In this document: one piece after another, positions 17,319 to 26,618 of the stretch
Layout of the letters: each line of letters opens with the position of its first letter
Numbering within the stretch: the stretch's first letter is position 1
DNA from: a virus
DNA length: 33,147 nt
Strand: one strand, 5' to 3'
IMG/VR virus record: IMGVR_UViG_3300035670_000816
Location: 1 to 33,147 of that record
Translations under genes and position numbers: made by a program
Notes under the pieces: generated by a model
Database searches by the model: none
Told to the model about the DNA's origin: nothing
What the model saw: the letters and a program-made list of their open reading frames with translations, nothing else

Positions 17319-17699
17319 TTACACAATGGAAACGGTTTGGTAAACCAAAACACCGCTGACTTGCACGGCTCCTCCAAGCTCCATGTTTAGAAGTGCGTTG
17401 GCCGCGGTATCGCACCAACCAGCCGGGTTAAAAGGCAATGACCAACCAAGGTCTCCGTTTGCCACAAGCGACACCACGCCGGTGAGTGCCGTTCCACCTG
17501 CACCACTCTCCAGCCTGAATGTAACCGCGCTTGCGGCCTTCACGCAGATGGCTAGGACGCGAATCCCCTTACCGGCGCCGGCGGCCGCCACCAACGTATT
17601 GTCTCCACTTGACGCCCCGGACACGGCAACGCGGGTTACCGGCGCATCAGAAACGCCAGGTAGGGATGTTCTTGAAAGGGGTAGTTCTTCCGTAGCCAT
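17319..17699 (-). CDS. Small decoration-like structural protein (126 aa)
   Basis: ATG at 17699 with AGGA about 9 nt upstream. After 25 mixed N-terminal residues the sequence is a beta-rich, Gly/Ala/Val domain (SGDNTLVAAAGAGKGIRVLAICVKAASAVTFRLESG) ending in a hydrophobic strand. This composition, with a short length and a place near the capsid and neck genes, is common in phage head or tail decoration proteins. I cannot name a family. The gene follows the adaptor gene by 6 bp. Confidence 0.75.
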   Translation of the reverse strand: MATEELPLSRTSLPGVSDAPVTRVAVSGASSGDNTLVAAAGAGKGIRVLAICVKAASAVTFRLESGAGGTALTGVVSLVANGDLGWSLPFNPAGWCDTAANALLNMELGGAVQVSGVLVYQTVSIV

Positions 17700-17705
17700 G
17701 GTTGT

Positions 17706-18707
17706 TTATCCTGTGTAAAGAGTTCCGTTGTAAAGAGCCCGGCGCACAGCAACATTTACGGGTGTGCCGCCATCAGAAGGGTCCCTGTTTTGACCTACGT
17801 TTCTTGACGTGAATTGCCCTTGGTCTTTCTGGATTGCTTGTTCGAGAAGTGTTCGGTAGTTGGACGTTTGCTCGCGCTGCTCGTCGAAGCAGTCCAGTTC
17901 AGCCACGGACAGGATGGCGGCCAGAATTGTTTCGGCGTGCATCGCCCCGCCAAGCGGGTAAGGCGCTCCATCCGTGAGGGCCTGCGGCAGAGCGTTGTAG
18001 CGGTACGTCAAAATGTAGGAGTCATTCGGCGTTGGATGGAAGATGGCCTCCATCCGCTGGCCCGTTGTCTGATCTGACGCCAACACTCGAACGGCAAAGA
18101 ACGATGGGGTGCCTGTGATGATTCCGCCTTGCCGTAGTCTGCGAATCTGGTTTTCCCCGCGCTGCACCACCCGGTGGGTGGCCACGTTGGGTTCGAACGT
18201 CATGTCTCCGAGAACCCCCGCGCAATCATCCGGGAGGGTATAGTCGTCCTGCGTCAACTCATACGAGGTCCCTGAGGCAACGTCGGCGCCGGGGTTGCTG
18301 GAACTGGTCAGCGTCAGGGTCGTGTCACCCTCACGTGTGCTCACGTCGTAAAGGACGTTTGCAATATTGAGTTTTCCGTAGGCTGCCCATGATGGCCAGG
18401 TTCCACTGGTCAGTGTCACCAGCCTTTCGGACGCCCCCCCTGTGTGGTCGTATTCAATGGTCCCGGTGGAGTATGGGGCGTTCAGGGTGAGTTGCACAAC
18501 AGGTTTTAGGAACGACCATTCGTGGTTGTATGCCACGTCGGGCATCCGAGCATGATAATAGAACTGCCTCAGACCGCGCTTGATGATGCGCTGAACGTGC
18601 GCGTCCTGTGCGGCCGTCCAATTCCCTGTCGTAGCACCATAACCAATGAGGTGACCTACAGCGGCCTCAAAGTCTGGTAATCCAAGTGAAAGAGTGGATT
18701 CGGCCAT
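17706..18707 (-). CDS. Head-to-tail adaptor / tail tubular A-like protein (333 aa)
   Basis: ATG at 18707 with a strong GGAGGA site 3 nt upstream. The helical N-terminus (VQRIIKRGLRQFYYH) is followed by YNHEWSFLKPVVQL, beta strands, TLPDDCAGVLGDMTF, and later IFHPTPNDSYILTYRYNALP. The C-terminal helices include AILSVAELDCFDEQREQ. R-x-x-x-Q-FYYHAR...HEWSFLKP with LPDDC downstream is the pattern of the adaptor (gp4/gp11-type) proteins that join portal to nozzle in podoviruses. Position between capsid and nozzle genes supports the call. Confidence 0.8.
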   Translation of the reverse strand: MAESTLSLGLPDFEAAVGHLIGYGATTGNWTAAQDAHVQRIIKRGLRQFYYHARMPDVAYNHEWSFLKPVVQLTLNAPYSTGTIEYDHTGGASERLVTLTSGTWPSWAAYGKLNIANVLYDVSTREGDTTLTLTSSSNPGADVASGTSYELTQDDYTLPDDCAGVLGDMTFEPNVATHRVVQRGENQIRRLRQGGIITGTPSFFAVRVLASDQTTGQRMEAIFHPTPNDSYILTYRYNALPQALTDGAPYPLGGAMHAETILAAILSVAELDCFDEQREQTSNYRTLLEQAIQKDQGQFTSRNVGQNRDPSDGGTPVNVAVRRALYNGTLYTG

Positions 18708-18726
18708 TTCTCCTCCAAGAGCAAGT

Positions 18727-18752
18727 GCGGGAGAGGGTTTCCCCCCTCCCGC
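18727..18752 (-). other. Intergenic 11-bp hairpin with GAAA tetraloop
   Basis: On the minus-strand transcript, 11 nt pair with 11 nt (one G-U pair) around a GAAA loop. It lies between the decoration-like gene and the adaptor gene and is not followed by a T-tract, so it may be a processing, stability or weak attenuation element rather than a full terminator. Confidence 0.6.
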
Positions 18753-18762
18753 GCTCCGGACC

Positions 18763-19626
18763 TTAGATTACGGCCCCAACCTCAAGTTGCGCGTACCTGA
18801 TCCAGTCGAAGTACAGGTACGACGATGTCCCGGCTGAATCAGCGAAGATCGACGCCACGAACCCCAGAGGATTTGCGTCCAGGTTGGTGAGACCTGTCAG
18901 CGTTGACCTCGAGATCCCCGTGGCCAGTTCCACGCCGTTCTGGTAGAACTTGATGCACTTGGCAGAGTTGTCAGGATCGTAAACCATTCCAACCCTGGTC
19001 CACGTTGCGGCCGCGATAGTGGCCTCCGTTGCCGAGACCTCGGTGAAAGAGGTAGCCCGGTCGGCGTAAACGGTGTTCAGAACGCCCAACCCATCTTCTT
19101 CGCGTTGGAAACCGATGAAGGCCCCGGCGTTGGAAACCGCATTGGCATCGCCGAGAGGAACCGCGGCGCCAAGCGTCAGGTTGTCGGTCTCACCCAATCC
19201 AACGAAAATCTGCGCATCGTTGGTCAAAATCTGGGTCGTTGCAATCCGCGCTTCGAACCAAGCCTTGCCCGAGGTTGCCGCACTGCCCGTGAGAAACAGG
19301 GGGCGACCGTAACGCATGATCGCGCCCTGATCGCCGGCCGTATCCACGCCCATCGCCAAGATCCCGATGTTGTACTCGGTCCCGCCAAACGAAGACGGAT
19401 AGGTCACCGTGCCCGACCCCGTGTTGTAAGCAGCATAGCCATTCCCCAGGGACGCGACCGTGGTGATCGTGGGAACGACAAGAGGCTGTTCTTTGAAATC
19501 ATCAAAGAAATGATGCCCAACACCGGGCTGCCATCCTTCAACCCCGGCGCTTGACCAAATGGAAGGCGATGGGCCCCTGCTGTTGTCGGGATTCGTCGCG
19601 CCTTTGTAGCCTACTCTGGTTTGCAT
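18763..19626 (-). CDS. Decoration-like protein with lectin/LamG-type fold (287 aa)
   Basis: ATG at 19626 preceded by AGGAG. Residues about 40-287 read as a beta sandwich: HHFFDDFKEQ, GKAWFEARIATTQI, AQIFVGLGE, AFIGFQREEDG, WTRVGMVYDPD, KFYQNGVELATGI and YLYFDWIRYAQLE. These match the strand order of concanavalin-like or LamG domains. It directly follows the capsid gene, where phages often carry head-decoration or head-fibre proteins. Sugar binding is possible but not shown. Confidence 0.82.
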   Translation of the reverse strand: MQTRVGYKGATNPDNSRGPSPSIWSSAGVEGWQPGVGHHFFDDFKEQPLVVPTITTVASLGNGYAAYNTGSGTVTYPSSFGGTEYNIGILAMGVDTAGDQGAIMRYGRPLFLTGSAATSGKAWFEARIATTQILTNDAQIFVGLGETDNLTLGAAVPLGDANAVSNAGAFIGFQREEDGLGVLNTVYADRATSFTEVSATEATIAAATWTRVGMVYDPDNSAKCIKFYQNGVELATGISRSTLTGLTNLDANPLGFVASIFADSAGTSSYLYFDWIRYAQLEVGAVI

Positions 19627-19689
19627 GGTACTTCTCCTTTTACTGGTTTTGTTCAGTCAAACGTCAACTGGCCATCACGTCTACTTGGT

Positions 19690-20730
19690 TTAACCCTTCG
19701 CGAGAATGAAGTTCTTGCGCCGGTTGGTCATACCCCACTGCATGGTAATGTCGAGGTCCACCGCAACGTCGTTGTGCTGCCCGGCAACCACGTGAGGTTT
19801 GCCTTCTGTCAACTCCTGCCCGCGGCGGTAGTACGTCTTGAAAGTTCCCCAATTCAGACCAATGAACGGGTCCGTGTAATGGGTGTTGTTGTCCAACTCG
19901 AACACGTGATTGATGGGGCGCTTTCGAAACATTGCCACACCATCCTTGGACGCTACGTCGTTTCCAAGGTTTTCGTTCTGCCCTTCAAGGATCTCTTCGA
20001 AGGCAGATAGCACCGTGTAGTTGGTGTAGTACTGGCAATCGTCCGCCGTGTCGTGGGACGGGATCAGCGTCACCGGGGGGCGGAACTTCGTGTAGACGCT
20101 GGCCTTCCGCGCCTTTCGAACCAAGTCAGTCTTGGTGATCGCCGTATATTGACCGGTGTAGTTGCGCCACCTTGTGTAGGTGGTTGAGGAAACGCCAGCC
20201 GGGCCGGCGGAGTAATTGGCGTGGTCAACGCCATAAAACCCCTCGGTCGCAGCGTAAACCAACCAGTAAAAAATGCCGAACGGGGTGATCTTGTCCGAGG
20301 TCCCGGATGGAATACCCCAGAATGCAGTCTCAAACTTTTCGTAGGCTGCGTACCACATCGACATTCGGCGGGACTTGATCACGTCCACAATCTGCGAAGC
20401 ATCGCCGTTGAGTTCCGGTTCGCGTCTGTCAAAGGTGTAGTTGGCCGTAAGGAAGCGCCAGGGAATGCTCCCGGTCATCAACCGGTCTTCAGTGTCGTAA
20501 TTGTCAGTCTGGTGAAGACCGACAAACTTCGCGCGGTCCTCGTCGTATCCGTCTTGGATGTTGATGGTTACGGATTTACCGCTTGAAAAGCTCATTCGGT
20601 TCCGCTTCATCATTGCGTTGAAGGCAGTGTACTCCTGCCTGTCTGCTGACAAATCCGTCAACTTATGCTTCCCCAGTTGCGCCAGGGTTGCCGTGACGAT
20701 GTCAGCAAGATCACTAACTTCAAGGGCCAT
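19690..20730 (-). CDS. Major capsid protein (346 aa)
   Basis: ATG at 20730 preceded by AGGAG. The place directly after the scaffold gene and the size fit the HK97-fold major capsid protein. Visible elements include an N-terminal helix (LADIVTATLAQLGKHKLTDLS), a segment like the capsid E-loop (SFSSGKSVTINIQDGYDED), a central spine-like helix, and the C-terminal tail NRRKNFILAKG found in related capsid proteins. It builds the icosahedral shell and is normally the most abundant virion protein. The call is strong from context, moderate from sequence alone. Confidence 0.88.
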   Translation of the reverse strand: MALEVSDLADIVTATLAQLGKHKLTDLSADRQEYTAFNAMMKRNRMSFSSGKSVTINIQDGYDEDRAKFVGLHQTDNYDTEDRLMTGSIPWRFLTANYTFDRREPELNGDASQIVDVIKSRRMSMWYAAYEKFETAFWGIPSGTSDKITPFGIFYWLVYAATEGFYGVDHANYSAGPAGVSSTTYTRWRNYTGQYTAITKTDLVRKARKASVYTKFRPPVTLIPSHDTADDCQYYTNYTVLSAFEEILEGQNENLGNDVASKDGVAMFRKRPINHVFELDNNTHYTDPFIGLNWGTFKTYYRRGQELTEGKPHVVAGQHNDVAVDLDITMQWGMTNRRKNFILAKG

Positions 20731-20742
20731 GGTTTAAAACTC

Positions 20743-21738
20743 CTATTTTTGGGCTTTCTCAAGGATCTTTTTGACGGCCACCTCCGCCAACTCTTCAGGC
20801 GACCGTCCTTCAGTTGATGCCTTCTCGTTAAGACCTCCAGGTTTCGGCATGAAGGCCTTGCTTCGTTTCTCCAACTTGGACGCAATTTTCCCGCTCTCGA
20901 TGTCTCTGAGCTTGTCTCCGAGAATAGCGTGCGTTGCTCGAGCAAGCGCGGTCTTGAAAGGAACGTTCTTCTTCTGGCGTGCGTAGTTTTCCATGAGAGA
21001 TTCTGCTACCTCAAGGATCTCGACGCGTGCCTTCATTTCAACAGAGTCTTTCTGCAAATCTGATCCACGTCCCTTGCCGATGAATGACGTGTATTCCTCA
21101 CCAAGATCGCCAAAAAAATCTTCAACCTGATCAAGGAGCCGATCTTTGTGAGACGCCAACGATTGCTGGGTCAGCGTCGCGACCTGGCCCTTTAACTGCT
21201 CGATGATTTCCGCCTGCTTCTTGTTCACTCCCTTCAAGGCTCCCCACACCTCAACCAGTTTTTCGTCAAAGACTTCGGGGTCAAGATCGGGTATGTCTTC
21301 TTCAGCGTCTTTCTCGCTGGCCTTCTCTTCCTTCTTTACTTCAGGCGCCACGGCCGGCGGCGTCTCTTCCTGCTTCGGCTGAGAAGCAATACCTCGCTTC
21401 TCAATCAGAATCAGGGCTTTATCCAAAGCTTCCTCAGAGGGGAATGTCTTCACGTCCTCTTCAGAAAGCCCGATGTCTAATGCACGTTGTTTCAGTTCAG
21501 CACTGAAGTCGCCATCCTTGGACTTATCATCCTCGGACGGTTTGACCTTCTCTTCAGCGGGGCTTTTCTCTTCAGTTTCAAGGCTTTCGTTGTTTGGTTC
21601 CGGATCGACTTCCTTTTCCTTCGGTTCTTTCTTTTCTGGCTCCGGGGCCTTGTCTTTGAATAATTGGTTATCCGGCAACTGCCGATCTTCAGCAACAACC
21701 GAAGCGATATTTGAAAGCAACTCTTTGTCTGCGCCCAT
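20743..21738 (-). CDS. Scaffolding protein (331 aa)
   Basis: ATG at 21738 follows AGGGGATTACC. The sequence is strongly acidic and helical: a Lys/Glu/Pro-rich disordered N-terminus (about 30-130), then a long coiled-coil-like region, and a basic C-terminal part (KLEKRSKAFMPKPGG ... VKKILEKAQK). Such proteins direct capsid assembly through their basic C-terminal helix and leave before DNA packaging. The gene lies directly between the portal cassette and the capsid gene, as is usual. Confidence 0.86.
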   Translation of the reverse strand: MGADKELLSNIASVVAEDRQLPDNQLFKDKAPEPEKKEPKEKEVDPEPNNESLETEEKSPAEEKVKPSEDDKSKDGDFSAELKQRALDIGLSEEDVKTFPSEEALDKALILIEKRGIASQPKQEETPPAVAPEVKKEEKASEKDAEEDIPDLDPEVFDEKLVEVWGALKGVNKKQAEIIEQLKGQVATLTQQSLASHKDRLLDQVEDFFGDLGEEYTSFIGKGRGSDLQKDSVEMKARVEILEVAESLMENYARQKKNVPFKTALARATHAILGDKLRDIESGKIASKLEKRSKAFMPKPGGLNEKASTEGRSPEELAEVAVKKILEKAQK

Positions 21739-21747
21739 GGTAATCCC

Positions 21748-22137
21748 CTATCTTTTCTGCGAATCCCCGTACCCGCCGTCCTTGTTCCAGCAACCGCGGG
21801 ACTCCTCGTAACGACGTTGGTGAGAGCGAGACGTGTAAACCGGGGCCGCGCCCAATCCATCGTCTGTCACGCGGTATTCGGTTCCACCCAGCCCGTGCTC
21901 TCGATCGAACTGCATGTTTTCTGCAACCTGGTCGCGGTCGCATTCCATCGCAAGGCTTGCCTTGTGACCATAAATTTGATCAGACGGAATTGTGACCGAT
22001 CTTTGTTCCTTGCCGTAGTCGCGCCACATGCGCGACCCGCATTCACACCGTAGCGATCCATCTTGAGGCATGTCCTTCAACTGTTTTACCTCTTCACGGG
22101 ACTCTTCGCACTTCTCGCAGGTGAATACGTAGATCAT
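21748..22137 (-). CDS. Zinc-ribbon protein (FmdB-like) (129 aa)
   Basis: ATG at 22137 overlaps the portal stop as ATGA. Cys7, Cys10, Cys31 and Cys33 form a C-x2-C ... C-x-C site (FTCEKCEE ... RCECGSRM), the layout of FmdB-type zinc ribbons. The rest is polar, with a Gly-rich C-terminus. Related small zinc-ribbon genes often sit between portal and scaffold in metagenomic phages. DNA or protein binding during head assembly is a guess. Confidence 0.8.
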   Translation of the reverse strand: MIYVFTCEKCEESREEVKQLKDMPQDGSLRCECGSRMWRDYGKEQRSVTIPSDQIYGHKASLAMECDRDQVAENMQFDREHGLGGTEYRVTDDGLGAAPVYTSRSHQRRYEESRGCWNKDGGYGDSQKR

Positions 22138-23948
22138 CGGTACGCTCTCTCCTGTTCCCCGGACTGCGTGTTGGCGCCAAGAAGTTTGTTTACCAAGGAT
22201 GCGGCCTTGGCGTTGGGGTCCTGGGAGGCCTTGTTCTCACGGACGTATCGTCTGGTTGTCGAGCCTGGCTTGGCACTTCCGCGACTTCCGGCCGACTGAT
22301 ACGGGCTCCCGATTATCCCCGGCTCCTTGACTTGCGGTGGTGCGCTGAAGATAAGCAGGTCTTCAATCTCATTGATGTTCGAAAGCTTGGCGACGGTCTT
22401 TGTCAACTGCTCCCAGTTGATGGATATTCCGGCCTGCCCCATCTGTTCGGCGAATGGCGCGATGAACTCAGCGAAGAACTGCCGGATTGCTTGCAGCTTT
22501 TTCGGAGGGCTGGATTGCTCCATCGACGCCGGCATGATTGCGATGTTGTAATCGAGGAAATCTCCAGAACGTGAAGAAGTGTCAAACCTCACAGGAATAT
22601 CCATGTCCGGAAGACCGATGTTCCGATAGAAGGTTTTCGAAAGCAATGGATCCGTCCACTCGTACCATGCGAGGTCTTTAACCACACCTGTTAAGAACGT
22701 CACGTTGCGCTTTTGCATCTCCTCCATCATTGCCGATGCACTGGCTTTGATAATCTCATCCTGGCCAACGGTGTCGCTCATGGGCCCGAGGCCACCAAGG
22801 CTATCCAGGTTGCCTTGCATTTTTGAGTAGTTCTGTTCCAGCCAAATCAGGAACGCAAGGTTCGGTTGATGGATTCCTCCAGTCGCAAACTCTTTAGTAG
22901 ATCCGGGTTGTATCATATTAACCACGTCACCATCGGCGGCGTCGCGAACGGTTTCGGCGTCTTGTGCGGCCGACAGGCTTGCGCCAAGAAGTGTTTTTTG
23001 GCGAACGGCTTGCCGGCCCAACTTGCGCATAATACAGTTACTGAGCTCGTGCATGTCGATCATGTCAGACACAGGTGGCAAACTTGACACCGTGTCTGGA
23101 ACTTCGAAGTACGCTTGGCGCCGATAGGGGCCCTCTTCCGGCCCGGTCCATTCCTCTTCACGCAATGGGGTGACGCTTTCACCTTCCCATGGGAGGGTGA
23201 TAATCGTGTTAGTCCTTGGCATGTAAAGGTCTACGAGTTCAATGGTTTCATCCAACTCAATCTCTGCTGATCGCGCCTTCTCGTTTTGGAGCTCGTTGGC
23301 TTCTGAAATTGAAGAGTTGTGCGAGGCCAACTCAAGGGGCGTTTGCCCTGAACCTTTTGCGACGAGGCCTTCTCTAACTTTCTTATTGAAGCCTGGGTAT
23401 TGCTTTGCCCATTCCAGGTCAACGATATATCGGTTTCCACGGAACTTCGTGCTTTCCCACCGCTTTGCCGTCACGTCATGCACCCAATCGTCGAGGGAAA
23501 GGGATGCCACATAGGGGGACCCTGTTTCGAAGAACGCACCGTTGATTTGGGTTTGTTTGTCTGGTTCGAGGGCGATCTTCACGATTCCCATGCCGAACAG
23601 GCTTTCGACCGTGAACAGCTTCATTGTGTCGTGGAGTTTGATCTGTTCGATCAGGTGATTGACATCAAGCTCGAGAAGCAGTGCCGTCTCTTTGAGGGCC
23701 TTGTGTTTGGTGGACACCATGACGCCGGGTGGATTTGAGGCCAACGACCGCATGTAGATGGTCGTGGCCATCTTGATCAAGTTCAACGGAACGGCTCTAG
23801 CTGAACCACCAAGGGCGAAGTGCAGTCCGACATATTGTTGCAAAGCTAAAATGCGCGTTTCGCGCATAGGGCTGAGGTTTTCATAGGAATGCTTTACTGC
23901 GTCTCGCAGCCTTCTCATGCGCTTATTCGGGTCATACTCATCAGTCAT
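22134..23948 (-). CDS. Portal protein (604 aa)
   Basis: ATG at 23948 overlaps the terminase stop by 8 bp; an in-frame ATG at 23972 would extend it. The long helical protein begins with a helical arm (MRRLRDAVKHSYENLSPMRETRILALQQYVG) and has SLDDWVHDVTAKRWESTKFRGNRYIVD, the wing pattern of large portals, then QxG and helix-rich crown segments. The Pro/Ser tail ends with basic residues. The 604-residue size and position right after the large terminase fit the dodecameric portal that forms the DNA entry channel. Confidence 0.9.
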   Translation of the reverse strand: MTDEYDPNKRMRRLRDAVKHSYENLSPMRETRILALQQYVGLHFALGGSARAVPLNLIKMATTIYMRSLASNPPGVMVSTKHKALKETALLLELDVNHLIEQIKLHDTMKLFTVESLFGMGIVKIALEPDKQTQINGAFFETGSPYVASLSLDDWVHDVTAKRWESTKFRGNRYIVDLEWAKQYPGFNKKVREGLVAKGSGQTPLELASHNSSISEANELQNEKARSAEIELDETIELVDLYMPRTNTIITLPWEGESVTPLREEEWTGPEEGPYRRQAYFEVPDTVSSLPPVSDMIDMHELSNCIMRKLGRQAVRQKTLLGASLSAAQDAETVRDAADGDVVNMIQPGSTKEFATGGIHQPNLAFLIWLEQNYSKMQGNLDSLGGLGPMSDTVGQDEIIKASASAMMEEMQKRNVTFLTGVVKDLAWYEWTDPLLSKTFYRNIGLPDMDIPVRFDTSSRSGDFLDYNIAIMPASMEQSSPPKKLQAIRQFFAEFIAPFAEQMGQAGISINWEQLTKTVAKLSNINEIEDLLIFSAPPQVKEPGIIGSPYQSAGSRGSAKPGSTTRRYVRENKASQDPNAKAASLVNKLLGANTQSGEQERAYR

Positions 23949-25800
23949 CGTCAGCCCCGCCAGACCAGTCATCCGTTGTTGCCTGACGAATTTTCGCCAA
24001 GCGTTGCTGCATTCTGAATGCCATGCTGCCTTCCGGGATTGGAACGTCTGACGAATTTGCGTCGTCCTTGATCGTCCCGCCGTCCAACTCCCTGATCATA
24101 CGCCAAGCAAGCGCGGTTGCAATCACACGATCTCCATGGTTTTCCCTGGCCCCCGACGGATCCTCGAGGGTATCCCCTCGCTCGTAGACCGGGACTTGCT
24201 GGTCGTTGTAGATGTATTTGCGGCATTCTGCAAGACACCATTTCGACCTTTCCATGAACCGTTCTTCTGCAAGTGCTTGTCGGTACGACTCTAACAAGAC
24301 CCTCTTGTATTCTCTTGTCGAGTACCAGCCTGGAATATCGCTATCTTTCCGAACCAAGGAGTGTTCAGCCTTTTTTCGGTAATAGTTGGAATACCCCAAT
24401 TCGATCACCTTTTCACCGAATGCGGCGCCGGGGCCGTTGCCTTCCCAGCACATGTAGGCTTCCCGATCGTTTGGCCCAAGGAACATTTTCCCGAGGATAA
24501 CCGCGATTTTTGCAAACTCCTGCGGCGCCATGTCGGCGCAACAATACTCGGCAACTTTTTCCTTTGTCAGGCAATCCCCTACGACCAGGACCGAGTTTGA
24601 GGCTCCCGTCCCGGTGGAAATATCTGCACCTATGGTGTACATCCTGTTATCCGGGAGCTTGTTTGACCCATCCGGTGAGATCCAAAGCTTTAGCCGCCCG
24701 GTCTCGGTTTGGTAAAGCCCTTCAAGTTTCCCGTTCAGGATCTCAAGATCACAGACCATGTAGGGCATTCGAACGTAAAGCTCTTCCTGTTTCAGTAGGG
24801 CCTCTTCGTCGAAGAACTGGAATCCGGATCCGACGAAGTCCATGTCCAGCTCTTGCGCAACCAGTTGCCGGTGGCCGATCTTCTTCGCCGCCGCGTCGTA
24901 CCAGGGGCTCCTTGCCTTGCCGGCGTCGTCGTAATAAAGGCCGACCGCCTTTTCCGGGTGGCGTGACCAGTGCATGTTGATCAGGTACCCGCTTTCCCCG
25001 TCGTTGATGATTTCCCACCGCTTATGCATGTGGTTGCGGCCGCGGGGCGTCGAGGAGAACAGCCTGCAATTCGTGGTCTGGCTTGTGATGGCGTCGATTT
25101 GCCCACCGTTGTCCATCAAAGCAAATTCGTCCAGCGCGATCGCCGTCCTGCGGTCGCCGGCCGCAAAGTCCGCGTTGGTGCTTTCACCGTCAATGGTCGT
25201 TCCGTTTAGGAGGTTCCCGAAGTGCAGTTTCGTTCTCTCGATCTCCACAGCCTTCGGCTTCAGGAAACTTGGTAGGTGTTCGAACAGGAAGTCCACTTTT
25301 GCAAACAAGGTCTTGTGGTCGCCTGGCTTCTCGACCAGTTCTTCTTTGCGCGACCCCATGAGGAATGTTTCGTCGTGCTTGTAAAGGAATCGCCAGACAA
25401 AAACGGCGACCATGATCCATGTGGCCCCCATGTCGCGCGACTTCAGCATCATCACGTCTTTCTGTTCTTCGATCCCCTGGTTCACAAGAAGCATGGCCTC
25501 GTCCTGGTATCCGTAGGACACGAAGGGAATCTTCAGCGGGCGCCCGTCACTGCGAGGCCTCGGGTCATAAGTCCATCCGAAGGTGTTCAACCAGAAGAGA
25601 ATATCTCTGGCGCACATGACTTCCAACTCTTCTTGCAGCTCTCGGTTATTGACTGCGCGCGTCAGCACCTCGCGCCGGAATCTTATATTGGCATCGAGGT
25701 TAAGCGATCCGTTTGGGTTGTACTGTGCCTGAGGCACGAGGTAGTAATACGGACAGCGTTTGTCTTCGTACAGCGGGTTGACATCGCGCTTACGCTTCAT
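23941..25800 (-). CDS. Terminase large subunit (619 aa)
   Basis: ATG at 25800 overlaps the upstream stop by 11 bp with AAGAAAG before it. Motifs by residue from this start: Walker A-like LKSRDMGATW at 119-128, Walker B TAIALDEFA with D224/E225, and the coupling motif SSTPRGR at 249-255. The C-terminal RNase H-like nuclease shows GADISTGTG with D393, CWEGNG with E453, and GDRVIATALAW with D557, which are suitable metal ligands. The complete set shows an intact ATPase and nuclease for headful or site-specific packaging. Together with the portal it forms the motor. Confidence 0.95.
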   Translation of the reverse strand: MKRKRDVNPLYEDKRCPYYYLVPQAQYNPNGSLNLDANIRFRREVLTRAVNNRELQEELEVMCARDILFWLNTFGWTYDPRPRSDGRPLKIPFVSYGYQDEAMLLVNQGIEEQKDVMMLKSRDMGATWIMVAVFVWRFLYKHDETFLMGSRKEELVEKPGDHKTLFAKVDFLFEHLPSFLKPKAVEIERTKLHFGNLLNGTTIDGESTNADFAAGDRRTAIALDEFALMDNGGQIDAITSQTTNCRLFSSTPRGRNHMHKRWEIINDGESGYLINMHWSRHPEKAVGLYYDDAGKARSPWYDAAAKKIGHRQLVAQELDMDFVGSGFQFFDEEALLKQEELYVRMPYMVCDLEILNGKLEGLYQTETGRLKLWISPDGSNKLPDNRMYTIGADISTGTGASNSVLVVGDCLTKEKVAEYCCADMAPQEFAKIAVILGKMFLGPNDREAYMCWEGNGPGAAFGEKVIELGYSNYYRKKAEHSLVRKDSDIPGWYSTREYKRVLLESYRQALAEERFMERSKWCLAECRKYIYNDQQVPVYERGDTLEDPSGARENHGDRVIATALAWRMIRELDGGTIKDDANSSDVPIPEGSMAFRMQQRLAKIRQATTDDWSGGADDD

Positions 25801-26077
25801 CGGATTCTTTCTTCTCCCAATAAGCCCCATGTCTTCCACATGCACCCTCTGTTCCTCGCGCCATGTGGCATCTTACGAGAGTGGTTGTGCCATCGACTGG
25901 ATTTACATCCACCACATATGGATGGTCGCACAAGTAATTCTTCACAGACTCTTCCTGGCATACGCTCTCAATAGTATCTGTATGCAATTGTTCGCGCTTC
26001 AATCTTTCCTCCCTACGACGATTAAACATCTTGACCAGGTGATCCCGGCAATGCTTGCATTCGGTACAAATGTTCAT
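25790..26077 (-). CDS. Small Cys/His-rich zinc-binding protein (95 aa)
   Basis: ATG at 26077 overlaps the upstream stop (ATGA). Cysteines at residues 4, 7 and 10 (CTECKHC), then further Cys/His groups ending CGRHGAYWEKK. This spacing, with C-x2-C near the start, a Y-x-C-x-HP and a final CG-x-x-G-x-Y/F, fits a small zinc-binding family common in phage operons. The function is unknown. It overlaps the terminase start by 11 bp. Confidence 0.8.
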   Translation of the reverse strand: MNICTECKHCRDHLVKMFNRRREERLKREQLHTDTIESVCQEESVKNYLCDHPYVVDVNPVDGTTTLVRCHMARGTEGACGRHGAYWEKKESDEA

Positions 26078-26268
26078 GCTTCATTCCCTTTTGTTAACCA
26101 GTAGTCTATGCCTATTGGCGTTGTAAGCTTCTTCGCCATCTCTTCATTCAGCGCCATATGCTCTTCGTTTTTCTTCATCTGCTGCAGCACCAACACGCAC
26201 AAAGCCGGATACTCACCATCAGGATACCTACTTCGCAACTTAGCTTCAAACACCTCGCTTGTCTTCAT
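26074..26268 (-). CDS. Hypothetical protein (64 aa)
   Basis: ATG at 26268 overlaps the upstream stop as ATGA and its own stop overlaps the next gene the same way. A charged, helical small protein with VFEAKLRSRYPDGEYPALCVLV. No family is recognised; the linked junctions suggest coupling with the terminase cluster. Confidence 0.72.
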   Translation of the reverse strand: MKTSEVFEAKLRSRYPDGEYPALCVLVLQQMKKNEEHMALNEEMAKKLTTPIGIDYWLTKGNEA

Positions 26269-26603
26269 AGCTTCAAATCCTTAAAGTTTATCATCTCTCC
26301 ATCGAGAAGTTCCTTCTCGTATCCGTTTTTGGGGTCCTTCGCGGCAACCATCTGCTCCATTTTATCCGCAAACATCCGGCCCAAATCCTGGCATAACTCG
26401 TGCCGCCGCAAAAGCTGTTCTGCTGCCATTTTTCTTTCTTGGTACAAGAACGGCACATCATGGTTTTTTGCAAGCGGACCCATTGCGCTGTTCCATACGC
26501 CAGAGGATACCGACAGCGTAAAGCCTTCATGCTGCATGTACGGGTTTATGATTCCAACACGAATTTTTACTTCTTCCGGATTATGCATGAACACATCGCC
26601 CAT
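26265..26603 (-). CDS. Hypothetical protein upstream of terminase (112 aa)
   Basis: ATG at 26603 with AAGGGG upstream. The N-terminal half may be beta-rich (VKIRVGIINPYMQHEGFTLSVSSGVW) and the C-terminal half is a charged helix ending NFKDLKL. No recognisable family. It lies between the putative small-terminase candidate and two tiny genes. Confidence 0.72.
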   Translation of the reverse strand: MGDVFMHNPEEVKIRVGIINPYMQHEGFTLSVSSGVWNSAMGPLAKNHDVPFLYQERKMAAEQLLRRHELCQDLGRMFADKMEQMVAAKDPKNGYEKELLDGEMINFKDLKL

Positions 26604-26618
26604 TTTAAAACCCCTTTC

